Below are positions 12,310 to 22,871 of a stretch of DNA of 64,000 bases, in pieces. Both the position numbers and the translations under genes were made by a program. Every line of letters begins with the position of its first letter. Within the stretch, counting starts at the first letter, position 1. A model generated the notes under the pieces. That model saw only the letters and a list, made by a program, of their open reading frames with translations. It ran no database searches and was not told the origin of the DNA. Location: assembly GCF_052857255.1 (NCBI RefSeq), contig NC_135505.1, positions 42,619,520 to 42,683,519 on the forward strand. The letters run 5' to 3'. This DNA is from Amblyomma americanum (lineage: Eukaryota; Arthropoda; Arachnida; Ixodida; Ixodidae).

Positions 12310-12541
12310 GCCGCAGCGGTTTCTCAGTGGTTATGGCGCTCGGCTGCTGACCTTATAGACGCGGGTTCGATCCCCGCCGCGGTGGTCGAATTTCGATGGA
12401 GGTAAAATTCTACAGGCCCGTGTACTGTGCGACGTCAGTGCACGTTAAAGAACCCCTCGTGGTCGAGATTTCCGAAGCCCTTCTCTACGGCGTCCCTCAT
12501 ACCCTGACTCGCTTTAAGGCGTTAAACCCTGTAAACCTAAA
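12310..12541 (+). mobile_element. Ruka-like SINE, copy 2, inside Gypsy-1 pol
   Basis: Full SINE layout: GCCGCAGCGG start, tRNA-like head with GGGTTCGATCCCC, CGAATTTCGATGGAGG, GTCAGTGCACGTTAAAGAACCCC, GGCGTCCCTCATACCC, tail GTAAACCTAAAA. It splits the pol codons LLVEP from CLRKEFVQAAHHEPTA. The flanking strings TGTTGAACC and TGTTGCACC are a worn target duplication. Confidence 0.88.
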
Positions 12542-13438
12542 AAGCGCTGTTGCACCTGCTTGTCTCCGCAAAGAATTTGTACAGGCTGCACACCACGAGC
12601 CTACAGCTGTGCATTTTGGATTTAATCGCACCCTCCGCCACATTCAATACAAGTATTACTTCCATTATCTGCCGTTGTCGCAAAATATGTGAAAACCTGC
12701 CGAGATTTTCATCAGCGAAAAACCCTCCCACCCGACCAGCCGGATTTCTCAACACCATTGAACTCTCCTCAAGGCCATTTCAGCAGATCGGCATAGACTT
12801 GCTTGGCCCTTTCCCCAAGTCAACGTCTAGAAATATGCGGATCATCGCAGCGACCGACGACCTGACCCGCTACGTCGAGGCAAAAGCCTTACCAAAAAAA
12901 AAGCAGCCGAGGTCGCCAAATTTTTCGTGCAAAGCATTCATCTGCTACATGGCGCCCCCGATATGCTCATCACGGACAGAGGAACAGCATTCATGGTGGA
13001 ACTAGCCCAAGCCATCCTGCGTTACAGCCAAACCAGCCACCGGAGGAAAGCTGCATACCATCCGCAGAAAAACGGACGGAACAAAACCATGGCCGACATG
13101 CTCGCCATGAATGTTGACGACGAACACAAGACCTGGGTTGTCATCGTGCCTTACATCGTCTTCGCCTACAACACCGCAGTGCAGGAGAGCACCCAGATGA
13201 CGCCTTTTAAGCTCGTCCACGCCAGGAAGGCCACGACCGCGCTAGACGCCATGCTGCCCAACGTTACCGAAGAAGAGAACGTCGACATCGCCGCCTACCT
13301 TCGGCGTACAAGAAGCCTGAAGACTTGCAGATTAAGGATGAAGGACCGGCAGCGGACTGGCGCCAGATAATACAACCTACGAAGACGGAACGCGGAATAC
13401 AAGCCAAGAGATGAAGTCTAGGTGTGGACGCTCTGATG
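12542..13438 (+). pseudogene. Gypsy-1 integrase, N-terminal and catalytic core
   Basis: The zinc-binding part begins CLRKEFVQAAHHEPTAVHFG (HH pair region). The core shows IGIDLLGPFP (first Asp at 12796-12798), then, after a frameshift near 12890, MLITDRGTAF (second Asp at 12975-12977) and AAYHPQKNGRNK. The TERLNK segment that would bring the catalytic Glu is deleted. KTWVVIVPYIVFAYNTAVQESTQMTPF and NLRRRNAEYKPRDEV lead to the point where Gypsy-2 is inserted. Confidence 0.85.
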
Positions 13439-14284
13439 TGCAAACGAAATCGTCAGGTTGTTTTCGATCGCGGCGCGTAGACAATGGTGCGCCGGACAGC
13501 GAGACGCTGCGCGTGCCAGCCCAGCGTTGCGCATGTGCGCGTGCGAAGGGTCTTTGCGAGGCGACGGCGACAAAGAGCGTGGAGAGCACGAGGAATGAGG
13601 AGCTGAGTTCTCAGTAAACCGAGGTGTGAAGGGAGACAGCGCATCGGAGGTCGTGTCATTCAAGTGTAGAGGTAGCAGCCGTCAGACGTTGGGTCCATGC
13701 TGCCGTGGACCTCCCTTCCATCACCGATGCAAGCCTACTGCGTTCTTTGCAAGTGTGCAGGTGGCAGCCGATGAACTGAGTGTCCGTGTTGCCTAAATGC
13801 GCTCTTGGAAGCCTGCTTTAAGCCTCTGGCGTTCCGTGACGCCGTCGACGGGACATGGTGACGTTTTCCCTGCTGCTGCCAAGTTCTTCGGGCTCTTGAC
13901 GGGAGACCACTGGCGTCTCTCCTTATTCCTCTTCGCTTTTAATACCACCTGGCTCCCTTCCGTCACTTCCTTCGACGCAGCGCCAGCGACGCGTCGCACT
14001 ATAGCCATCCGCGCTCCGTCCTGTCTGCAAGGCATCCCCGCTTCACCGGGTGATGCTCAGTACCTAGTGAATTCTTTCCTTTTATTCGGTAGTGTTGTAC
14101 GCGTGTTGAGTGTGTGTTTTTCTTGTATTCATGCCCGTTTTTCATTAGCCTCTTTTCGTTCAACCTATAAATACGGCTTTGTTTTGTTTTCTTTGATCTC
14201 TTTGTTCTCTTGTTCTCTTGCTCGAATCTACACGCGATAGCGTTCCCCTGCAGAAAGTCGGGGACGCGTTATTGATTCGTTACA
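13439..14284 (+). repeat. Gypsy-2 5' LTR
   Basis: 846 bases, starting TGCAAACGAAATCGTC and ending GATTCGTTACA. Matches the 3' LTR along its length, apart from the later 1.6-kb insertion there. It contains CTATAAATACGG, a TATA-like box near 14165. Confidence 0.9.
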
Positions 14285-14285
14285 A

Positions 14286-14302
14286 TGGGCGTCCGCGCGA
14301 CA
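14286..14302 (+). promoter_or_regulatory. Candidate primer-binding site of Gypsy-2
   Basis: TGGGCGTCCGCGCGACA begins one base past the 5' LTR, where the tRNA primer site (starting TGG) is expected. The tRNA was not identified. Confidence 0.5.
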
Positions 14303-14351
14303 GCACGATGCCGTATTTTTTTCCCTTTTTGTGGATCCGTAAAACGAAACG

Positions 14352-15330
14352 ATGAGCACGCTAAAGGAGTTAATTGAATCGGGCAAAGAGTTGGGGTTGA
14401 AAGATGCCGAAGTGAGCACGTGGGTGGCTGCTGAGCAAGAGCCTGAACGCGCTGCACGGGCAGCCGAACGCGAGCACGCGAAGGCGCAAGAAGAGGCTGA
14501 GTAGCGCAAAACACGAGCCGAACGCAAGCATGCAAAGTCGTCAGCAGAAGCCGAACGCGAGCATGCGAAGTTGCTGTAGAGGCCGAAGAACGTAGATTGC
14601 AGCTCCAATAAAGGCTCGCAGAAGCTGGTGGGGTAATCGAGAACCCACACAGGGGCCCTCAGCAGCGGATAGCTCTCACAAATTGATCCGGCCTTTCGAC
14701 GATCGCAGGGATGACATGGATGCATACCTCAAGCGTTTTGGCGGCATCGCAGAAGGCCACAGCTGGCCTAAGAAAAAATGGGCTACAGAACTAAGTATGT
14801 CTTTGAATGGGGAGGCTCTCCGTATGTTCGGTCGAATGCCTCCAGCAGTTTCAATCTATCCCTAATCCAACATTTTTGGTTTACAGCAGAGGGTTATCGC
14901 GAAAGGTTTTATGAAAGTAAGCCGCTAGATAAATAAACAGGCTAGCAATACGCAGCACACCTGCTCAGTCTTTTCGATCGATGAGTTGAGATGTCGGGAA
15001 CGGCCACAACTTACAATGATTTGCGTGACTTGGTGGTGGCCGAACAGTTCATGAGGAACTGCCATAGTCGTGTGCCGATTTTCCTTCCAGAAAGAGAGTG
15101 CAAGGCGCTGGACAAAAAGGCTGAGGCAGCAGACAACTTACTAGAGGCCCAGCGGCAAAAATCGTGTCTTCGTGTAAAGAATCGCTTGAGGTAGGCATTC
15201 CTAGAGAGGAGCATGTACCATCAAGTAGAGAGTCAGACGGCTGTCCCATTTGTAACCGACCTGCTCAAAAGGCTGCCGAATGTCGCTCTAAGGCGAAGCA
15301 GCCTTATTGATTTTATTGTCGGAAAACAGG
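14352..15330 (+). pseudogene. Gypsy-2 gag with SCAN-like domain
   Basis: ATG at 14352 starts MSTLKELIESGKELGLKDAE, then an alanine/glutamate-rich coiled-coil with repeated AEREHAK units. In-frame stops TAG at 14502-14504 (codon 51) and TAG at 14577-14579 (codon 76) break it. The capsid-like part follows: FDDRRDDMDAYLKRF, GWPKKKWATEL-type (here SWPKKKWATEL), LNGEALRMFGRMP, then DLRDLVVAEQFMRNC and AEAADNLLEAQ, typical of tick gypsy gags with a SCAN-like fold. A zinc-knuckle remnant, CPICNRPAQKAAEC, lies near 15240-15285. Gag would form the particle that packages the element RNA. Confidence 0.8.
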
Positions 15331-15389
15331 GCATGATGTGAGCTCCTGATGAAGAAAGCACGAAAACCGGAAACAGTCGTTCTGTTGTG

Positions 15390-15780
15390 TTCAGCCAGAG
15401 AGTATTGCGCATGAAACTGTGTCCACAACAGCAGATTGGCTTGAACCAGCTGGAGATGAGGTGGTGGCCGGACTTGTCCGGAAAAAAGCCTGCAGACGCC
15501 CAACCCATGCCTCTACAAGAGGGAGAGCTTCGAAGGCTGCCCGTGCGTGTTTTACGGAACACAGGGAGCAATATAGTTGTTGTACGGAGAACCCCAGTTA
15601 CTGACTAAGCTCTCACCGGCTCGATATCTACGGTGTTCCTTGTTGATGGCAGTAGTCTGGAAGTTCCCGAAGCAGCACTCTATATCACTTCCCCTTATTT
15701 CACTGGCACGGCACTGGTAAAGTGCATGAAGACACCACTATACGATGTCATAATTGGAAATATACCGTGAGCCGTTGTCA
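15390..15780 (+). pseudogene. Gypsy-2 aspartic protease, active-site Asp lost
   Basis: LPVRVLRNTGSNIVVVRR followed by ISTVFLVDGSSLEVPEA, ITSPYFTGTALVKCMKTP and LYDVIIGNIP is a retropepsin. The catalytic DTG triplet reads NTG: codon AAC at 15558-15560 in place of GAC/GAT. A TAA at about 15606 splits the domain. The protease would process the polyprotein; this copy could not. Confidence 0.75.
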
Positions 15781-15907
15781 CCACTTCGCGCACTTTTGCG
15801 TGCGCTCCCAGACACCCTTAGAGCGTGTGGGGGTAGCGGTCTCGGTCACAAAGGAGATGCCCTCGACTCAGCGTGGCAAGCTCAGCCGGAGACCGGCTAC
15901 CAAGTGA

Positions 15908-16830
15908 CAAGGAGGTTGGTCGTTTGGGGCCCAGCTTTCGCCGGTCGCAAGCCAGAGCATGGGTCGGAGCCAAATGTTCAGAAAACAAAACAAATTTTAT
16001 ACAGCGAAGAGACGATACAGAGGATTTCACAATCACTCGTACGAGCACATACAAGGTGATTTACAAATACAATGCAACTCATGCAAAGTAAATATTGAGA
16101 GAGATTACAATTTATCAGAATTTTTGCGCCTAAAGTGCTCTAACATAGACAGAAACAATCAAACAAAACACAGTTTGTTCACCGGGCACTGCGACAGTCC
16201 GACGACCTGAGGAGCACGACGGGGCCGATCCGCAGAGTGGCGAGCGCAGCCTCGCTGGTCCGTGGCTGGACGAGTGGCGTTCTCCCAGGTGTTGAGCGGG
16301 CGTACTTCTCGGAAGCTTAAACGACGGCTCGGGCTACCAGACAGCGGTTGCAGCCCCTCATTTATGGGCGCAGCCCGCGTCTGTTTGTTCTCCGCGCCAT
16401 TGCAGGCGCGCACATAAACGCAGTATCAACTGCACAAATTCCTTCTCCCTGCTCCGGGCGCGCGACCGCATCGGTCGAGCGCGGAAACCGCCTTCCAGGA
16501 AAATCCAGGTCATTCTCGCCACGCGGAGTCATCGGCGCAAGAGCGAAGGGAAGAGAGTATCACTTTAGCGCGGACAAGGTTACCCCCTCTCTGTCGGCAA
16601 TGAGTAGAAACTACTCAGATATTCTAGAGAAATCGACGCCGCGCGTGGCTATGTTTACTTTGGCGCCGCGCCGGCGAGCTGGGTGGAAAGGACAGCAGCC
16701 CACGCAATGTTACGCACTCTCCGGGGTTCTTTCCTTGCTCTTTTTTGTTTTATTTTACAGCGCGTGGGCGAGATTGCTTACGCGCAGCGTCGTTTTATCG
16801 AAGATGCGCCGAAATTTGTGACCGCCGTCA
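15908..16830 (-). mobile_element. LTR-like block replacing Gypsy-2 RT/RNase H
   Basis: About 920 bases without coding capacity stand where RT and RNase H should be, between protease and integrase. On the minus strand it resembles a solo LTR: GC-rich upstream part, CATAAATGAGGGGCTGC as a TATA-like start region near 16370, then an AT-rich downstream part. The outermost bases are TGAC..GTCA. No matching target duplication was found, and the RT loss means insertion plus deletion. The LTR reading is inference. Confidence 0.4.
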
Positions 16831-18235
16831 AATCTAGAAATCAATTGGAATAGATCAGAGGGCGTTGCTAAATTATGTCCTGACATAGTCAATGACGAGG
16901 TCGCCAGTGAAAACTGTGAGGGTTAGGGCCCAAAATGGTACTGGCTGGAAGGGAAGTCTCTGTACGAAAGAGGGAAAGTACTGCTTTAAGCGTTGGTCCT
17001 ATGAGGTTGACCAAGCAAATGCTAGATGCAGAGCAAAGAGGCAATGAGTCATTGAAGGCGTCTTGGGTGAAAGTAGGAAATGTGTTCCATGTCAAGCACG
17101 GTACTTCGCACAGGCATTCTGGTGAAAGGGGTTTACTGTACCGTGTCTATCGTCTCGCTTCCGACAGAGAGGTTCGACAGGTAGTACTTCCAAAGTCTTG
17201 TAGATAGCATGTGTTAAGCCTTGCCCACGAGAGCCCGTTGGCGGGGCATCAGGGTATTAAGAAGACAACAGATCGAGTTCTTGAAGAATTCTACTGGCCG
17301 GGAGTGCAAGAGGAGATTAAAAGGTATGTCAGGTCGTGCGACACTAGCCAAAGGACGTGCCCGACAGGCAAACTAGGGACGGCTCCGTTGGAACGCAAGC
17401 ATATTATCGACAGTCCATTTTGTCGGGTCGCTGTCGATATTGTCGGTCCGCTGTCGCCCACATCGGGGAACGGGAATAGATATATTCTTACTCTCGTCGA
17501 TTTTGCCACGCGGTATCCCGACGCCGTGGCCCTGGCAAAGATCGTTTCAGCGACCTTGGCAATGGGTTTTTTGGAGAAGTTTTCACGAAAAGGTTTTCCG
17601 AGAGAGATCATTTGTGACCAGGGCTTCTGTTTCACTCCCGAAACGTTGAGAGACCAAAATGATCTCTTGGCGGTGAAACATCTGAGCACGATCCCTTACC
17701 ACACTCAAGCACACTCAAGCAGACGCTCCAGAAGCATCCAAAACAAAGGATCGTTATGTCGCTCTGCTTCTGTTCGCATACAGAGAGGCGCCGCAGGCGA
17801 GTCTGTGGTTTTCTCCATTTGGGTTAATATTTGGACGTCACGTGCGAGGACTGCTCGCAGTTCTCACGGAGTTCTGGACCAGGGAAGAGCTGGGAGGAGA
17901 CACGAAGACGACCTATGGTTATGTTCTCGATCTAAGAGAACGTTTCGAGCAAACTGTGAGAGCGGCACATCAAAATTTGTTGCGTGTCCAACAGTCTCAC
18001 AAGAAATACTATGACCGGAAGAGCTGGATGCGGCATTTAAGGGTTGAAGATGGGGCCCTCACTCTTTTGTCGAGCAGCCACCATAAAGTGCTAATGCAGT
18101 GGTAAAGTGCATTTAGGTTTGTGGCAAAAGGAACGATGTGGATTATTGGATCGACTTGGGCCACACTAAGAAGCTATTCCACATCAATATGCTTAAGCGG
18201 TACCAAGAGCGCACGCTCCAAGAGACCGTGCAAGT
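16831..18235 (+). pseudogene. Gypsy-2 integrase
   Basis: A spacer (GLLYRVYRLASDREVRQVV) leads into the zinc domain: HVLSLAHESPLAGHQGIKKT, then CDTSQRTC, where the usual second Cys of CDTC is Ser. The core has VAVDIVGPLSPTSGNGNRYI (first Asp near 17436), DFATRYPDAVAL and IICDQGFCFTPE (second Asp at 17616-17618). The Glu region is scrambled near 17700-17750. The C-terminus reads GYVLDLRERFEQTVRAAHQN, SHKKYYDRKS and KLFHINMLKRYQER. A TAG at 17205-17207 and later frameshifts inactivate it. Confidence 0.85.
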
Positions 18236-18694
18236 GACATCTTTCGCTGAAATTAGAAAAGATTACTCAGTCTCGGAAAACGTAAGCGCTCTTTGCAGGA
18301 GTCATTTGTAAAGTGCGTGAGGATGATGCCCAACGTACAGTGCTACTATCCGGTGTTTGCAGTTGTTACCTGTGCAAATGTAGCCTCGTAGTGTTTGTAG
18401 GTTATTTTTCTTTCCTTCTCCGGCCAAGGGTTGTTCAGTGTGTACATATTCATCTTCATGGTTCACACATGTTTAAAGTTTGGGTCTGATATTTTGTACT
18501 GTTTTTATTTTCTCTTTTGTAACATGTATAAGGTTTGACATATTCTCTGTGTGTGCGTCATTATATTCCTCCATGTGTCACTCTGTAAAGTGCCTTTGCT
18601 GACTTCAACGGCTCCTAACTTCTCTGTTTACCACATGAACATAAGTGCCATGTGCACCAATGTCAGTCTTTTCTATGTGAAAAAAAAATTTTTC

Positions 18695-18704
18695 GAAGAG
18701 GGGG
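18695..18704 (+). promoter_or_regulatory. Polypurine tract of Gypsy-2
   Basis: GAAGAGGGGG lies 11 bases before the 3' LTR, the expected place for plus-strand priming. Confidence 0.55.
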
Positions 18705-18715
18705 CATATGCCATA

Positions 18716-21196
18716 TGCACACGAAATCGTCGGGTTATTTTTGAAAGCGGTGCGTCGACAGTGGTGCGTCGACAGTGGTGCGCCGAACAGCGGGGTGGAG
18801 CACGTGCCAGTCCAGCGTTGCGCGTGTGCGCATGCGAAGGGTGTGTGCGAGGCGACAGCGACAAAGAGCTTGGCGTGCAGATGAGCGGAGAGCGGACGTG
18901 TAAGAAAACAGAGGTGTGAAGGGAGACGACGCAGCGGAGGTCGTGCCATTCAAGCGTGGAGGTGGCAGCCGTCGGACATTGGGTCCGTTTTGCCGTGGAC
19001 CTCCCTTGGATCACCGACGCAAGACTCCTGTGTTCATTGCAAGTGTGGAGGCAGCAGCCGATGGACTGAGCATCCGTGCTGCCTAAAGGCACTGTTGGAT
19101 AGCCAGCTTTAAGTCCCTGTCGTTTCGAAACGCCGTTGACAGGACCTGGCTACGGTTTTCTTGCTGCTGCCAAGTTCTTCAGGCTCTTGACGGGAGACCA
19201 CCGGCGTCACCCTGTGTTCCCGTCCGCTCCAAATACCACCTGGCTCCCTTCCGTGGCTTTCATCGACGCAGTGCCAGCGACGCGTCGCACTACAACCACC
19301 CGCGTTCGTCCTGTCTGCAAGATATCCGCGCTTCACCTGGAACGCTCAGTACCTGGGTCCGTATTTCGAGTTGGTGTCATAATAAAAAGTGTCATAATCT
19401 GCCGCAGCGGACACACCTGATAGGTCGAAACGCCGGAAGCGGATGTGGTGGTTCGGATGAACCGAAAAGGGTCAAAGAAATCGGCCGGTGACGTCAAAGT
19501 TATAGTGTACGCAGCAGAGGCTCGACAGCCAACATGGCGGCGCGCTGTGAAGTGGAGTCTCGCTTCGGAGTGAACTCGTCGATGTTTCTGCGTTTCTCAG
19601 CCCGTGAACTGGCTATAAACTGTGTACGGGGCTTTCGCTTCGTCCTCTCTTGCATATAAGAAATTGAATGGACGATAAATTTTTCCTGTTTTTATTTCGT
19701 TGGACGATTCGGTACCTCCTAGGCCTAACGAACACCGGTTTGTTGCAGAAATTGTTCTCTTCATTTAAACGGGAGGCCGCCACTGTCACTGGATTTATCT
19801 CGTCTGCGTACGTTGAGTGATGTCACATAACCATAATGTTTCGCAGAATGTTTGTTTTTACTGCGCGGAGACATGTATTTCCTATTCTAGAAGTCTCGAT
19901 TAGCTGTTGAGGCGTCCTGCATCATGGCTGTGTGAATAATGTCTCGGCATCGTAAAACCGCTTATGTGCGCGGATGGTCAGTCGCCAGCGAATCGGTACT
20001 ACAACGCTGCGTTTGACATGCCAGAGGTGGTTTATCGGCGTTTATTACGGTTTTCGGTAGCCGCGATGATGTGGTTCTGCAATGAGCTCGCGAATTAGCT
20101 TGAAAGTTAGTTTTCAGGCGTCAGTGGGCATGCCTGCGCTTCGTACCATGGTCAATCTATGAAAAATTTGTCTGCGAAGTCTCCCAACTTATATATGAAT
20201 AGAAACACAGCAAGAATTTTTTTTTAGCTCATATCTTTTATTTATTTGCTGCACAAACATAAAAAACCTAACAGCGGCATCTTACAGTTCTTGCAGTGCC
20301 TGCATAAAAAGAATGAAAAACGTAAGTTACTCCCTGCATAAGGGTCCTATCAGAGCGCTAAATTACATTAAGCGATGTTGCAGACGGAAAGTCGTCACGG
20401 CGTCTTGGTTCAGCAAGGCACGGAGTGCGCCTTGTGCAGCGAGTGAGTGCATGCTACAAATTTTACTCTCCGTTCTCTTTTACCCCCAAGAAAAATGTTA
20501 GACGCCGTGTTGCGCGAACAAGGTGGCTACCTTTTGTTTATCATCGGCGATACCTGTAGGGGCCCCCTTGGATCACTTCAAAGCGATGTGTATTTGTGTG
20601 AAATATGTTCTTCTTTAAGTACACCTCCGGGCTTTACAGTGCAAAAAAGAGTGTCGAAACTATTATTTCTATTTGTTGAAGTCCATTGGATACATCAAGC
20701 AGCTTTGATATTACCCCATTTACAGTGGAATCCGATACACAACCAAACGTGTCGCTGAATGTTTCTTGTGTCGCATTGGTCGCGTTCCTTTTCTCAGTAT
20801 AGAGCAAAAGCGCCACTGGGCGTTTCGCGGCGACAACCGCAACACAGTGACATCCTGCCACCACTCATAGTCGCAACCGAACCGACACCCGCTTCCGGTG
20901 TTTCGACCAATCAGGTGTGGCCGCTGCAGCAGATTATGACGCTTTTTCTTATGACACAAACTCGCCATACGGCCCCTGGTGAACTCCCGCCTTTTATTCG
21001 GTAGTGTTGTACGCATGCTGAGTGTGTGTTTTTCGTGTTCTTGTGTCCGTTTATTATTGGCCCATTTTGCTTTAAATTATGAATACGGCTTCGTTTTATT
21101 TTCTTTCCTCTCTTTGTTTTCTTGTCTTCTTGTTCGAATATGCACGCGATAGCGTTCCCCTGCACAAAGTCAGAGACGCGTTACCAATTCGCTACA
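18716..21196 (+). repeat. Gypsy-2 3' LTR, split by a DNA transposon
   Basis: Starts TGCACACGAAATCGTC, ends AATTCGCTACA. Without the insertion and its 5-bp duplication (1623 bases) it is about 858 bases, against 846 for the 5' LTR. The two LTRs differ visibly at many positions, so Gypsy-2 is not a recent insertion. GATG follows at 21197. Confidence 0.88.
19357..20974. mobile_element. 1.6-kb DNA transposon with about 63-bp inverted termini
   Basis: The left end GTCCGTATTTCGAGTTGGTG.. and the right end, read backwards, GGCCGTATGGCGAGTTTGTG.. match over about 63 bases, through GTCATAATCTGC and ACACCTGA. CCTGG flanks both sides (19352-19356 and 20975-20979), while the uninterrupted 5' LTR has a single CCTAG-type site, so a 5-bp duplication is likely (3-5 bp possible). 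No transposase frame was found. Superfamily not assigned. Confidence 0.8.
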
Positions 21197-21373
21197 GATG
21201 CCTATTCGCCGCCATGGATTGAGTGAAAAGCTTTTGCGCCGCTATTTCGGCCCTTACAAGGTTCTTCGTCGGCTGGGTGAAATGGATTATGATGTCATCT
21301 CTGACACAATGACAGCATCCCAGCGACGCCGGGTACGACCACAAGTTGTCCATGTCGTCCATCCAAAGCCATA
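21197..21373 (+). pseudogene. Gypsy-1 integrase C-terminus resumed after Gypsy-2
   Basis: Directly after the GATG duplication the frame reads PIRRHGLSEKLLRRYFGPYK, VLRRLGEMDYDVI and RRRVRPQVVHVVHPKP then TAG. It completes the VW(T)PIRRRGLSEKLL region interrupted at 13438, so the two parts belong to one element. Confidence 0.85.
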
Positions 21374-21538
21374 GTATGCGCCCTAAAGGACGCTGTGTTT
21401 CCACACTCTGTGTTTATTTTCGTACCGATCTGTTTTCTTTGTTGCTAGTGGCCTTATTTGTTTTAATACATCGCGTTGATGCTTCATTGAGAGTGGAGTA
21501 ATGCCGCGAATCCTTTTGCGGTGTTTGTTCATTATTTA

Positions 21539-21873
21539 ATGATGCCGGCACGCCGCTTTATCGCTGCGTTTGCGATGCAAGACTCGACAAGATTTATCTC
21601 GATTGATCACATTCAGACAGAACTGTTTCAACGTTGTTCCAGAATCATCTAGTAACTTGGCACCCTTTATCTCGGAAGTTCGCTATCTGCTTTACATTGA
21701 GCACAGCCGACAGCGGCGGGCATTCTGTTCGACGACCGCCGAGCACGCTTGTTGCTACGCCGCCGCCGAGTGATTCAGTCCATTGTGGGCGGAAGTCAGC
21801 CCAAATAAAAAGTTTTGTTTAGACACCATTTTCGCAGCCTTTCTGCTTTGCGGACTGCAGTCACCACTTCGTG
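21539..21873 (+). repeat. Candidate Gypsy-1 3' LTR
   Basis: Begins TGATGCCGGCACGCCGC after the integrase end and about 165 bases of 3' sequence. It contains AATAAA at 21806 and ends near CACCACTTCGTGACG. No 5' partner is present in the window to prove it; the call rests on position and on remembered tick gypsy LTRs. Confidence 0.45.
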
Positions 21874-22116
21874 ACGATATGTTTCTGTAGTTCTCTATTT
21901 CAGACTGCCACGTTATTACTTTCGTGTATAAACATAGAATCATTGGGTCCGCTAGACACAGTGTACTGCTTGCGGCATGAGTCTGGGACCTTGGCTGAGA
22001 TAAAAAGATAAGAAGATTGAAAAACAAATTGCCGTAGGACTCTTCTAAAAAAAACTTTTAAGGAAAGCATATTCTCGCGTAAGGCACGCACAGGCGAATT
22101 TTTTTTCCCGAAAAGG

Positions 22117-22353
22117 TTTGGTTTGGTTAATGGGGGTTTAACGTCCCAAAGCAACTCAGGCTATGAGAGACGCCGTAGTGAAGGGCTCCGGGAATTTCGA
22201 CCACCTGGGGTTCTTTAACGCGCACTGACATCGCACAGTACACGGGCCTCTAGAATTTCGCCTCCATCGAAATTCGACCACAGCGGCCGGGATCGAGCCC
22301 GCGTCTTTCGGGCCAGCAGCCGAGCCCCATAACCATTCAGCCACCGCGGCGGC
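22117..22353 (-). mobile_element. Ruka-like SINE, copy 3
   Basis: Complete minus-strand copy from CCACCGCGGCGGC (head, right side) to a GGTTTGGTTAATGGGGGTTTAACG tail (left side). B box GGGCTCGATCCC. Flanked by CCGAAAAGG at 22108-22116 and 22354-22362, a target duplication. Confidence 0.9.
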
Positions 22354-22871
22354 CCGAAAAGGATTTATCTGCACGGGAAAAAGTCTTTTCGAGAAGAAAA
22401 TGCGCATTTTATAACTTCTCACCGTGGAATTTCAGGAAGTCGTTTAAAAACTAAACTTTGTGGTGTTATAATGTGATGAGTTATTAACAAATAAAGTGGT
22501 TAGCAATACAGAAACAGAAACAAAAATAGGGAACAGCACGGTTTTGTATAAAGAAAGTAAACATTATAAACGTACTAACAAACTACGAGCATGTTTTTAT
22601 CAAAAGCAGCGAAGGAAAGGGAAATGCTTTCCTCTGACTTTATATGTAGGAAGAATAAGTAGGAAGAGTCACTATAGTCGTCGACAGGAATCAGCCCCGA
22701 ATAGGCTTCCAAGTGCTGACAGGGCTCTGGCAGACAAACACGGCTCCTTTCTTTCATATTAATGAGCTTCGGGCCAGATACCTGCTCGCTTGTTGCATGT
22801 AGCACAACGTTCGAAAATGGCACGCTGAAAAAAGACTTTAGAGATGAGCATTGCGCTCGCTTATAAATTTT
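22354..22871. other. Non-coding, no recognised feature
   Basis: AT-rich; no family-like frame and no repeat recognised. Confidence 0.4.

Larger units (their letters stand above)
13439..21196 (+). mobile_element. Gypsy-2: LTR retrotransposon nested in Gypsy-1
   Basis: Two LTRs in direct orientation (13439-14284 and 18716-21196) enclose gag, protease and integrase remains. The 4-bp GATG occurs on both sides (13435-13438 and 21197-21200), and Gypsy-1 integrase resumes directly after the second copy, so this is a clean insertion. The element is dead: gag stops, a mutated protease, RT and RNase H missing, an LTR-like block in their place (15908-16830), and a DNA transposon in the 3' LTR. It is a different lineage from Gypsy-1, with a SCAN-like gag and different integrase motifs. 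Confidence 0.9.
9655..21873 (+). mobile_element. Gypsy-1: degenerate Ty3/gypsy element with five insertions
   Basis: A pol-type polyprotein can be followed in order along the plus strand: pre-RT linker, RT, RNase H, integrase, integrase C-terminus, 3' region. It is interrupted by a hairpin insertion (10562-10713), a MITE-like block (10829-11360), a SINE (12310-12541) and a whole second gypsy element (13439-21196). No gag and no 5' LTR were found, so the left end at about 9655 looks truncated. A candidate 3' LTR lies at 21539-21873. Stops and frameshifts throughout make it non-functional. Confidence 0.8.
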
